The position numbers were made by a program, and so were the translations under genes. The notes beneath the pieces were generated by a model. It made no database searches. It saw only the letters and a program-made list of their open reading frames with translations, and was not told the DNA's origin. DNA of 64,000 nucleotides from Parietichytrium sp. I65-24A (taxonomy: Eukaryota; Sar; Bigyra; Thraustochytrida; Thraustochytriidae). The DNA lies in NCBI GenBank assembly GCA_012862575.1, contig BLSF01000054.1:124001-188000 (forward strand). The letters are read 5' to 3'. This document shows, in pieces, positions 30,277 to 39,013 of the stretch (positions are counted from its first letter, which is position 1; each line of letters begins with the position of its first letter).

Positions 30277-31209
30277 CTTCCCGAGCCGCTTATATCGAGC
30301 TTTGCACGCTGTTCAGAGCTTCGAGCTTCCGAGGCCTGAGGACTGAGGACTGAGGACTGAAGACTGCAGACTGCAGACTGTGGATGTGCACTGCCGCTGT
30401 CCGTTTTCGAAGCTTGCGCCTTGGTTGTCTTTTGGTTGCTGTTCGCGGTCGGTCAAGTCAGCGCAAGACTTGCTTTTGACAAAGTTACGACAAAGTCTGT
30501 TCCAACGCTTGCCTAGCCCCCCGCTACCAGCGGTAGGCTCCGGTGGAGGAGGCGCCAGCTCCTATATTAATTGCTGAGTAGAGATTAGCCCCAGCCTGTG
30601 CAAATTGACCGTTGCTTGTCAGGTCTCTGGTGCTCCTAAAAGTTCGTTTTCATTCTTCGAGCTCTGCAGGGAACAACTACTTGTTCTCTACTTTGGGAAC
30701 AGCGAACCCTTCGTCGCCTCCCATTTCGTCTGGAAACTCGAGCCCGTGCCGCTTAACCATGGCACCTTCCTCCTCCAATCGCTACCCACAGTTTAGCTTA
30801 TCAGCCATGGCTATCTGAACGTCAAGCCTTACCGGATACCAACGTTCTCACTGGGAAGCGATGCGCAGGAGACGGACATTCGGCGGACCAATCTCCCACC
30901 AAACCCGGCGACAGTGCCCATCCCCAAAAAAGACAGGCTGAGAGAGCTGAGAGAGAGAGATCAATCAATCATCCTGAGGTAGATCGACACACACAACTAA
31001 CGCGAGGAGTACTGAGTAACTCTCTCACCGCATTGTGTTGATGTTGTGTCTCTGGACAGTGTCTCCACTAACTCGTACCCAGCACCCAGCACCCACCAAG
31101 TACGGTAGCAGTACCAGGTACGCGCGCACGTACTCGCAGTTTGGGCCACTGAGTCACTCGGTCCAGTCCAAGAGGTTGTTCTGTGTTTCTGTTTGGCGGG
31201 AGAGGCAAG
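30277..31209. promoter_or_regulatory. Divergent intergenic region IFT70/TIM21-Trx
   Basis: It contains a three-copy TGAGGAC repeat followed by GCAGACT repeats (30337-30380) upstream of IFT70, a small perfect hairpin CCGCTACCAGCGG (about 30519-30531), and GA-rich repeats with ATCA units (about 30938-30970) upstream of TIM21-Trx. No gene was seen. Confidence 0.5.
30337..30380. repeat. TGAGGAC / GCAGACT tandem repeats upstream of IFT70
   Basis: Three perfect TGAGGAC units grade into ACTGCAG-type units, 60-105 bases upstream of the IFT70 ATG. Confidence 0.9.
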
Positions 31210-32133
31210 ATGATGCAGCAGCGGTGCATGTTGATGGCGCGCGCGGCGGTGCGTGGAGCGCGTGGAGCGCGTGGAGGTAGTGGTAGAGGGAGCGGGAGTG
31301 TGGCGCGCGGGCGGCGGTGTCTGAGCGAGCAGGCAGGCAAGCAGAGCAAGCAGGGCGCCGTGCAGGAGCAGAGCGGCGCGCCGCCGCCGACGACGATCAC
31401 GTTCTCGGAAGGAGCGCGCACGGTGACTACAGGGTCGATGTGGATCGGTGTGGCGGCGCTCGTGGGGATGTCGGCGTTTTACATCGGCAAGGAGCTCGTG
31501 CCGACGGGGGACTCGCCCAACTCGGTGTTTAACTCGGCGTTCTCGTTGCTGAGGGACCATCCAGAGATCGTGTCGAGGCTGGGCGACAACATCAAGGGCT
31601 ACGGTGGGGACTACAGCAAGCGCAAGGAGGGCCGCCGTAACTTTGTGGAGCACGATGTATACAAGGACCTGGACGGCGTCAAGCGCACGCGCATCAAGTT
31701 CAACATGGAAGGATCTCGCGGCAAGGCGACCATCTACGCCGAAGTGGCGGAGAACATGTCACGCGGCGACTTTTCGTACATTATTATCGAGCAGATGAAC
31801 CACGGCGTCCCCGAAGCTGTGGCTCTCTTCGACAACCGCCCTCACTTTACCAAATCCGAAAAGCAGGAGAAGATCGTCAACAAGCTCAACAAGGCTGGAA
31901 CCAGTCTGTACGGGCTCACCAACTGCCCGTGGACACAGCGTCAGCTCCTCGAGATCGGAGAGTTTTCCGAGAAGCTTAACGTCGTCATGTGCGACAAGAC
32001 TGAAAACAAGGAAAAGTGTGACAAGGCTGAGCAGATGGGCATGAAGGGGTACCCCACCTGGGAGATTCGCGGAGAGCTTATCCCAAGCTTTCAGAGCCTC
32101 GAAGACCTCGAGAGCATGTGCCTGCATCTTTGA
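31210..32133 (+). CDS. TIM21 domain fused to a VKOR-type thioredoxin-like domain (mitochondrial inner membrane)
   Basis: The start was set at the ATG pair at 31210 (307 aa), because the frame upstream opens only at a GTG. Residues 1-45 are Arg/Ala/Ser-rich without acids, a typical mitochondrial presequence. Residues 76-94 are one membrane helix. Residues 101-205 follow the TIM21 pattern (SPNSVFNSAFSLLRDHPEI, then KRTRIKFNMEGSRGKATIYAEV). Residues 230-305 resemble the thioredoxin-like domain of VKOR fusions: YGLTNCPWTQRQL with a single Cys (C239), two further cysteines (C261, C270), and the cis-proline loop GYPTWEIRGE. TIM21 couples the TIM23 translocase to TOM and to respiratory-chain assembly. 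Fusion to a redox-like domain is not part of TIM21 in yeast or animals. The active site has CPWT rather than CxxC, so it would be monothiol or non-catalytic. The TIM21 call is firm; redox function is inferred. Confidence 0.85.
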   Translation: MMQQRCMLMARAAVRGARGARGGSGRGSGSVARGRRCLSEQAGKQSKQGAVQEQSGAPPPTTITFSEGARTVTTGSMWIGVAALVGMSAFYIGKELVPTGDSPNSVFNSAFSLLRDHPEIVSRLGDNIKGYGGDYSKRKEGRRNFVEHDVYKDLDGVKRTRIKFNMEGSRGKATIYAEVAENMSRGDFSYIIIEQMNHGVPEAVALFDNRPHFTKSEKQEKIVNKLNKAGTSLYGLTNCPWTQRQLLEIGEFSEKLNVVMCDKTENKEKCDKAEQMGMKGYPTWEIRGELIPSFQSLEDLESMCLHL

Positions 32134-33547
32134 AATACAAGAACGTCTATGATAAATTTATCTTTCAGTTAGTTTCTGAACTTTCCTACTTTAATTTAAA
32201 AGCCTGCCCAGGTTATCACCTTTCAGATCTCCACTCAATTGAAATAAAGTGCCCCCCCCCAGCAAGTTTAATTTTTTAATTTTAGAGCTTCCGTGAGGCA
32301 GTTCCATGCGATTTTTCTATTAGGTGATTGCCGAAGTGTCGGGCGCAACTCGCGGAGATGAGCTGCAAGTGCAACGAGTACGCCTGTCTGGCAGGCACAG
32401 CTCTCAAGCACAAAGAAGACCTGAAAAGGACTGACAAGCAACTGAGAAACAATTGTTAATGCTAAAAAAACGCTTGCAACAGATTTCTATGTTTATAGAG
32501 ACCTCTGGCAAAACAAACTTCAAGTTGGCTTGTTTATGACAAAAGATTGTTTTGCTTAAATGTCGCAGAGCTGCTTCGTTTACACTGTTAATCGGCTAGC
32601 GGAGGGATCTACAATCTCGTGCCCAAAATCTGGGGAAAGATTGCTTTCAATCTTCTGAATTCTGTATCTGGAGGCTCAAGACTATGTTCCTGTAGTGTGA
32701 GTATGGCCCCGCGATGGTATGTATTCCTTCCAGCTCCTTAATGCAAAGAGTTAAAGTGAACTTCTTTTTTGAACTGTCGAACGGCCTAGAATTGCGCTGG
32801 CGGTATTTCTCGAGACACTGGAAGGACTTGACAACAAATTTGTGGAGATGAATGACTGGAATAGCCGCATGACAGTGAGTACCGGTAAGGATTATTTTCG
32901 CTTCACTGAATTCTGTAAAATCGCACTAAGTTACTCCCAATCGCGCCAACACTTCCTAGTAAGGCTTACCTCGACAGATCCGTTCACTAGTATACTACCG
33001 GTGACCGTGAGAGCACGTTGAAGATGGCATAGAAGAGGAGGAAAGCAATGACCATCAACACAGCTTCGCCAACCCTGAAAGATCAGAATCAGCACGCTTT
33101 GCTTTTCAAATGCACAGAGTGAAACATGAGTAAGTGGGCCACCAACGCTTCTTGTTGGAGCAATGCAGTTTGCGCTCCAAAGAAGGACAAAAAGTGGGCA
33201 GAAGGAAGAGATGTTTGGCTCACTCCTGTATACAAAATTGGACAGGGGCGTCATGGAAGAGACCATTTAGCATCGGTATAGCATGAAACGCAAGCTTGTA
33301 AAAGCTCCAAAGTCAGAGCCCAAAAGCACAAAACGGATTTTTCCGCGCCGTGAGGCAATACTGGGCCACAGGTTCGCTAGATTTCGCTAGGGCTGTTCTA
33401 AGCAAAACTCCGCGGCTGTTCTCGGGAGGTTTGTGCGCGACAAGAAATCAAGATCTTTCCACATCCGCAGCTCATCAATGCCCGTGAGGAGCTTGGGCAG
33501 TCATTAAACTGCTTTGGAGTTGCAGGTGTTGAAAGCGTTTCAAAGAG
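32134..33547. other. Gene-free spacer downstream of TIM21-Trx
   Basis: This AT-rich 1.4 kb region has a poly-C run (about 32253-32262) and an AATAAA (about 32244) probably serving TIM21-Trx. Splice-site-like signals and a 33-codon frame (32358-32459) were seen but not supported. The promoter of the next gene must lie in its right end. Confidence 0.5.
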
Positions 33548-36500
33548 ATGTGGGCGTACAGTTTGGGTGCGGCAGAAGACGAGGCCAAACTCATCGAGGA
33601 AAAGACAGGGGAATACAAATTCCTGGAGAACGAGGCAATTCAAACCCGGGTGTTTGAGGGCGCAGCTCATCTGGTCTGGCGGAACGGCGTCGTTGCGAAT
33701 GCTTGGGCAGACCACGCAGGTGTCAAAAGATATGATATTAGGCTAAGCGAGGGCACACTTGAAAAAGGCATTCGAGCTGGGCTGCTCCGTGTTCGAAGTG
33801 AGTGGGCTTCGCCAGTCCAGCGCTTCTCGTCAGGTGCGAAGGTACAAGCAAGATACCTCGGCAAGCACAAATGGTTCCCGGCAACTGTGTTGAGAGTGAG
33901 CAGCTTGAGTGGCTCTGAAGCAATCTTTTACGACCTGCAGTACGACGACGGAGTGCGAGAGGAAGAGGTTTCGAGTTGCTTCGTACAAGAGCGCGATGAA
34001 GCACCGGACATGAGCATTTTCCAACACGAGCATTCAGGTTACGCAACGAACAGTTGTGTTTTCTCCTTGAATGACGAGGTGTTGATGCGGAGCGCATCCA
34101 GCACAGGCTGGGAAGTCGGACACGTAGTCTCTGTTTTGGGTGACGGATTCTACGACGTCCTTCTTTACAGTGGTACAGTTGCGAGGCGCGTACCAGGAAG
34201 CTTACTGTCGTCTCGGAGGTCGGCTCTCTCAGAGCTAGGTGTTGTTGACACGCTAGCCTCGTTCGCATTGAATCAGCGCGTGATTGCGAAACACGGAGGT
34301 ACCGTCATTTGGTGCCGCGGCAGTATTTGTAGGGTGAATACTGTTGGGCCCACATTTGACGTGCGGTTCGATGACGGGGTCGTGGAGAGATTTCTGACAG
34401 CAGACTGTATCGAGGCTTTGGACGAACCGAGCCAAGTGTACATTGAGTCTCCCCATTCGCCAGAGTCCAAGTTTGAAGTCCCTCTTGAGCTTGCTCGTGG
34501 AATGGAATCCAAGTTCGAAGTTGCTCACCTGCCTTTCAGGGTTGGGTCATCTGTCGATTGCAGGAAGAGCGGCAGCTACTTGTGGATTCCAGGAAAGATC
34601 ATCTCCGCCCGCGGAGCCGACTTCTTTGATGTCCACCTCGTGGACGGCACTATTGTTGAGCGTGCACCTAGCGTTTTCATCCGCCCGGCACGGTCCGGGC
34701 GGTTGAGCGACGCTATTTGCTACAAGCTCTTGTCGCCTGCAAAATATTCCATGGAGAATTTAGAAACTATTGCGCAAAGACTCTTCAAATATTCTCATAC
34801 GGAAGACCTGTGTGTTGTTGAGAGGTCTATCTTCATCAATGAGCTTCAGAATCATGGAGAGTTGTGCATCGAAGCCTCGGACTGGGCAGAACTCCATCGA
34901 TGCGGCCAAATGAGCGTAGAAGGGCATGTTCGAGTTGACGCCGTGTTCTCGGACTTGATTCATTTCCTTCACTCCTCTGCGAGATTTGATCTCGCCAGGA
35001 CGAGTCTCCCTCGCGGAGCAATGGTAATAAGTCCCCGCGAAGTGGTGGAAATTGGCAGCACTGTTAAGGTCTTGTTTTCTGACGTTAATGAATCCCACGA
35101 AGGGGTCGTTTACAGGCGCCACTCCTCGGACGACACGGTGGACATCGTTCTTACGAAAGAGAGGCGCAAGCTTCGTCGCGTCCCGGTGAGACCTGCCGTG
35201 TTGGTTCACCGCGAGCCTCAGGAAAAAGCTCTCTTCTGGTCTGGATCTTCACCAGAGCATAACGTCGAAGTTACTGTAGAGCACAAAAACTATGTGAGCT
35301 CCAACTTTCGAAAGGGGCGTCGGGTCCGCGTTCTGAATTCTGATAGCTGGGAAGTTGGGACCGTGGAGCACGCTTTTGACGGCACCTACTTTGACATTAT
35401 CCTAGACAGCGGCGAACGCTTGAAAAGAGTTGGCTTTGAGTGCATGCAAGAGGCAGTGGTCTGTCCGAGCAGCCCGACGCTCATGGGCGAGCCGGGGGTG
35501 CTTGGCAACCTGCCTCTGCCGTCCGCTGTTAAAGTCGGACAGTTTGTGGACGCGCGACATGACTTTGGCAGGTGGAAGCGCGGAAAAGTTGTCGGAATTC
35601 TAGCCAATCCACTCTCCGAGACGTACAAAATTCTTTTTGATGACATGGAAGATATAGTCGAAGTTGATCGACAATATGTTCGAGTGCTAGCCATGGAGCC
35701 GCAGCCACGAAGGCCCCAGATCAAGCCATCTGGGCGATGCGCACGGACTCGTCAAGTTGTGGACGCCTCAACTGAGTTCGTCTTTGGTGAAGAAACCGGC
35801 CTAGTTTCGTCCGCGCCAGGCTGCGCTTCATTTTTCAAGCACGTCTCCTTGCAGACTACTCCATTCTACACACAGAACTCGCAACATACATTGCGAATTG
35901 GCGTTCCAGCTTCTAGCAGCCAGCTGCTCGACCACAACATCGCACTCTGGGTAGATGTGCGCGGAAAGGTAGGCTCCAAACGGGTGGAGTTCCATACCTA
36001 CCAAAAGCTTGTAGAATACAGCGGTCAGCATGTTGTTGTGCCGGTTAGGTTTCGCACTGGAGGTTACACGAAGCCCATAATTGGAGACTGCGTTTTACGG
36101 CTTGGTGGACCGCACGGACCAGTCCTCACGAGCGGCGGCTTCAAGATCCGGCTTTGGCAGGGTCACTCAGTTGTTGTGAATGAAGTTGCCGAGCTCAAGT
36201 ATCCTGTGCCGAATATGGTACACCTTCTATGCTCTGCCGGAGATAGAGAGCTGGCAGTTCGATTTTCTGAGCGCTATGAGCGTTCAGGAATAAGGACCTG
36301 CGTCTCTGTGAGTGACAAAGTGCAAATTCGTCGTGACCACAGAGCAGGCGAAGTGCTATTCTTGCCCGTGATTTCGAAGCACACCCCTGACGAGTGGCTG
36401 AGCGCCTTGATAAAGGAGGAGCTCAGCGCGCTCAAGATGTGCTTGATGATTGAGGATGAGATCGCACGGAGCAAGGCTCAGCTGTTGGACTCGTTGCGAA

Positions 36501-37345
36501 GGGCAAGTCAACAATATTACCGGTTTTCCCGCGACGAGTTCTGCAACACAATAGTGCAGACGAACGCAACTTTGATCCAAAGGGCTCCGGCGTGGAGAAT
36601 CGCTTCGACTGTGTCGCACAAAAAAATTCCTCCACTCTTTGTGATCGTTCCCGACTCAATTGCCATGAACAGGTACTACACAGCGGGTGACTCGGCGGAA
36701 ATCCGCGCCAAGCTGACCAACCTAGCGTTATGTCGACCGCAGAGGCGCACGGACAGGTACACTCTGATCTTCTTCTGCCAGTCCGATGACCTGGCTCGCC
36801 AGTGTTCATGCACGAAGAACAGACAGCTGCAGCACGAGCCATTCACGATCAAGATATCCCCGGAACAGCTTAAAGAGATCCTTCCTGCCATGTATTTCAC
36901 GGTTAAGCTTATGAAATTCTCAGGTCAGCTTGGCCATCGCTCATCCGGACCGCGGGCCAATGCAATTCCTGGCTTGGAGATGCTCTCGGCAAGTGACGCT
37001 GCCTCCGTGCTGCACACGATGTACTTTGGGAACGGCTCAACATATCTCACGGAACATAGCAAGCGCCTTCTCGGAGTGATTGACGAAGCGTTCTGTGATT
37101 TGGTCAGTCCGGGCAAAGCTACAGACCACGGAAAGATATTTACAAAGGCCTTAAACAAGTGCACCTTCGCAACCCACCATGGCATCGACGCACTCCTCAA
37201 GGTCATCACGTCCGATTTTAATGCCCCGCGAATGACTAACTTGAGTCTCATGGAGCGCAAAAGTGACGGCGCCAAGGTCTGGCTCTGCCGGAACCATGCT
37301 CACGGCTCCGCCGAATACCGCCACGCCATGAAGACACATTTTTGA
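33548..37345 (+). CDS. Multi-Tudor-like repeat protein with TIR-like and NLR-type C-terminal segments (function unknown)
   Basis: This 1265-residue protein has its ATG at 33548. About eight Tudor/Agenet-like beta units share a pattern of F..G..V.....W..G.V......YD+.-DG...R+: about 37-83, 93-145, 172-220, 238-290, 330-380, 500-550, 587-635 and 661-712. A degenerate EF-hand-like helical stretch lies at 405-480. A beta-rich domain at 780-872 has no clear match. Residues 887-965 resemble a worn TIR fold (HLLCSAGDRELAVRFSERY, then VLFLPVISKHTPDEW). Residues 1025-1260 resemble the C-terminal module seen in fungal and protist STAND/kinase proteins: PPLFVIVPDS, YTLIFFCQ, and the end KVWLCRNH. There is no membrane helix, nucleotide-binding P-loop or signal peptide. 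A scaffold or immune-like receptor role is possible but unproven. The Tudor-like repeats are the firmest part of the reading. Confidence 0.6.
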   Translation: MWAYSLGAAEDEAKLIEEKTGEYKFLENEAIQTRVFEGAAHLVWRNGVVANAWADHAGVKRYDIRLSEGTLEKGIRAGLLRVRSEWASPVQRFSSGAKVQARYLGKHKWFPATVLRVSSLSGSEAIFYDLQYDDGVREEEVSSCFVQERDEAPDMSIFQHEHSGYATNSCVFSLNDEVLMRSASSTGWEVGHVVSVLGDGFYDVLLYSGTVARRVPGSLLSSRRSALSELGVVDTLASFALNQRVIAKHGGTVIWCRGSICRVNTVGPTFDVRFDDGVVERFLTADCIEALDEPSQVYIESPHSPESKFEVPLELARGMESKFEVAHLPFRVGSSVDCRKSGSYLWIPGKIISARGADFFDVHLVDGTIVERAPSVFIRPARSGRLSDAICYKLLSPAKYSMENLETIAQRLFKYSHTEDLCVVERSIFINELQNHGELCIEASDWAELHRCGQMSVEGHVRVDAVFSDLIHFLHSSARFDLARTSLPRGAMVISPREVVEIGSTVKVLFSDVNESHEGVVYRRHSSDDTVDIVLTKERRKLRRVPVRPAVLVHREPQEKALFWSGSSPEHNVEVTVEHKNYVSSNFRKGRRVRVLNSDSWEVGTVEHAFDGTYFDIILDSGERLKRVGFECMQEAVVCPSSPTLMGEPGVLGNLPLPSAVKVGQFVDARHDFGRWKRGKVVGILANPLSETYKILFDDMEDIVEVDRQYVRVLAMEPQPRRPQIKPSGRCARTRQVVDASTEFVFGEETGLVSSAPGCASFFKHVSLQTTPFYTQNSQHTLRIGVPASSSQLLDHNIALWVDVRGKVGSKRVEFHTYQKLVEYSGQHVVVPVRFRTGGYTKPIIGDCVLRLGGPHGPVLTSGGFKIRLWQGHSVVVNEVAELKYPVPNMVHLLCSAGDRELAVRFSERYERSGIRTCVSVSDKVQIRRDHRAGEVLFLPVISKHTPDEWLSALIKEELSALKMCLMIEDEIARSKAQLLDSLRRASQQYYRFSRDEFCNTIVQTNATLIQRAPAWRIASTVSHKKIPPLFVIVPDSIAMNRYYTAGDSAEIRAKLTNLALCRPQRRTDRYTLIFFCQSDDLARQCSCTKNRQLQHEPFTIKISPEQLKEILPAMYFTVKLMKFSGQLGHRSSGPRANAIPGLEMLSASDAASVLHTMYFGNGSTYLTEHSKRLLGVIDEAFCDLVSPGKATDHGKIFTKALNKCTFATHHGIDALLKVITSDFNAPRMTNLSLMERKSDGAKVWLCRNHAHGSAEYRHAMKTHF

Positions 37346-39013
37346 TTCGCTCAACATGTGCTTAGTTTTCCCCATCACTAGTTCTCATCTCATTATGTAC
37401 AAACCAGATTCCAGATTCCACGTGTCACGTGTCCGGAGCTCGCTGCCAGAAGCCCAACCAACTCTTCCTCCCGAGGCATTGTCCGCGCATCGATTGCCCG
37501 CAAATCTGGTTCTCCCAAGTATCCTAACCATGCTTCTTGTTTTCGTCAATGGGTATGTCGGCGGGTCTTTTGCTGCGTTGGAAGCTGGACTGAGTCAAGC
37601 GTAACAGATGATGACCTCACGCGGGCACGGCTCTTTCAGACGTCAATCCCGTCGCACTCAAGCTGACAAGCTCCATATCTCTGTTCCCAATCAAGACCTC
37701 AAGCATTGCACCTGACCATCCATCCACAAATACACGAGAATCGTCAACTTTTATATTGTCAGGTTCTCGCGTTTTCACGTTCTCAATATATCGGGCTTCT
37801 GGGTTCTCAAGGTCTTGCGTTCTCGCGTTCTCACGCTCTCTCGTCCAACGTCTTCCATCGATGGCACCTGTGTCATTCTTTTAGTTTACTAAAAATCATC
37901 AATCCAGGCAAAGCAAAGCAAAGCAAAGCAAACGAAATCGTAATGTGCTAAAGGCTACCTACATGTTAATATAGCCACACTAGCCTCGTGGATAAAAAGT
38001 CAGTTAAGTACTTAACCGTCTCTGCTAATGAGCCCGAGGTGAGGGTGCACGCTTAGGGAGGATAGTAGCGGTGGTAAGAGGAGAAAGGAGAGGGCATTTC
38101 TCGACAAAGTCTTCCAATTTCCAATTTGACTACGTAATGGCTACTTGAGGCACTATAGTATGATATAGTTGGTCTAATAAGAGAGGTCAAGTGACGTCAT
38201 CCATCCAAACGCATCGACGACGAGAACTGGACAAGCCTCTGTGCAATCTCCCCAACGAGACGTCTCTCCGCGTTTCTTCTAACCACATCCTCCCACCTAC
38301 AAACCGCCCCATGAAACGAACTCCATGCGCCAAAATCGTCGTGTGCAGCGAACACCTCACCTTCTTTTCATTCCCTACACCAACCCTACGGGGCGGCTAG
38401 TTCCTTACACGGTGGCCACACCTACCCCAAACACTAGGCTTTGTGGGCTGCGTCACAGTAGTCACAGTGCGAAGCTTGAGGCGGAAAGGACTGGAAGAAA
38501 GGGAGCTATGAGAGAGAGAGAGAGAGAGAGGGAGAGGGAAAAGTAACAAAAGAGGCGACTTTCCCCTCCGCCAACCCAAAAGACATACGCGGAGTCGTAC
38601 GCGGACAGGTCAGGAAGTGTCCGCGGAGTTCGCGCCAGGTTGAGCTGTTTGGGGCCAGCGTGTGTTTTTGAGTTGTTGTGTTGTTGTGTTGTTGTGTTGT
38701 TGTCTGTTTGGCCGAACGGAAGATCGGAGTTGTTGGGACGCCAGGTGAAGTTGAGAGGAAGTGGAGGTTGGCAAGAATACTGCACTTTGGGAACGGTTCG
38801 CCATTGTCGGTACGCGGGGATCGAAAGAGGGTCCGCGAGCAAGATATGGTAATTGCATAGAGTTGGGATTGCTCGCGCGCTCGGAGGTGGCTTTGGTTTA
38901 GGGCTCGCTCCGATATAAGAAATACATATACATAGTATACATAGGTCATTTGATCACTCCGATTGAAACCGTCATTGGCCGGAGGTGAAGAAGTCTGAGC
39001 TTTTGAACGAGAG
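37346..39013. promoter_or_regulatory. Intergenic region upstream of the acyltransferase
   Basis: This 1.7 kb region lacks a gene. It shows imperfect GTTCTC repeats (about 37760-37840), five GCAAA units (about 37907-37931), a GA run (38513-38531), a TTGTTGTG tract (38673-38703) and GTGTCCGCGG (38617-38626) about 390 bases before the ATG. Confidence 0.5.
38673..38703. repeat. TTGTTGTG tandem repeat
   Basis: About four 8-bp units lie some 310-340 bases upstream of the acyltransferase start. Confidence 0.9.

Noticed and set aside
32358-32459. 33-codon ATG frame with four cysteines
   Set aside because: Too short, no family resemblance, and no sign of selection visible in a single sequence.
32931-33266. 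Possible spliced minus-strand gene with a hydrophobic exon (32970-33074) flanked by CAG and GTAAGC
   Set aside because: The splice-like signals are good but the hydrophobic frame stops inside the exon and no partner exon or protein family could be recognised.
37985-38045. CTAATGAG followed by a GC stem, recalling a hammerhead ribozyme core
   Set aside because: The conserved CTGATGA and GAAA core elements are not both present, and flanking stems do not pair.
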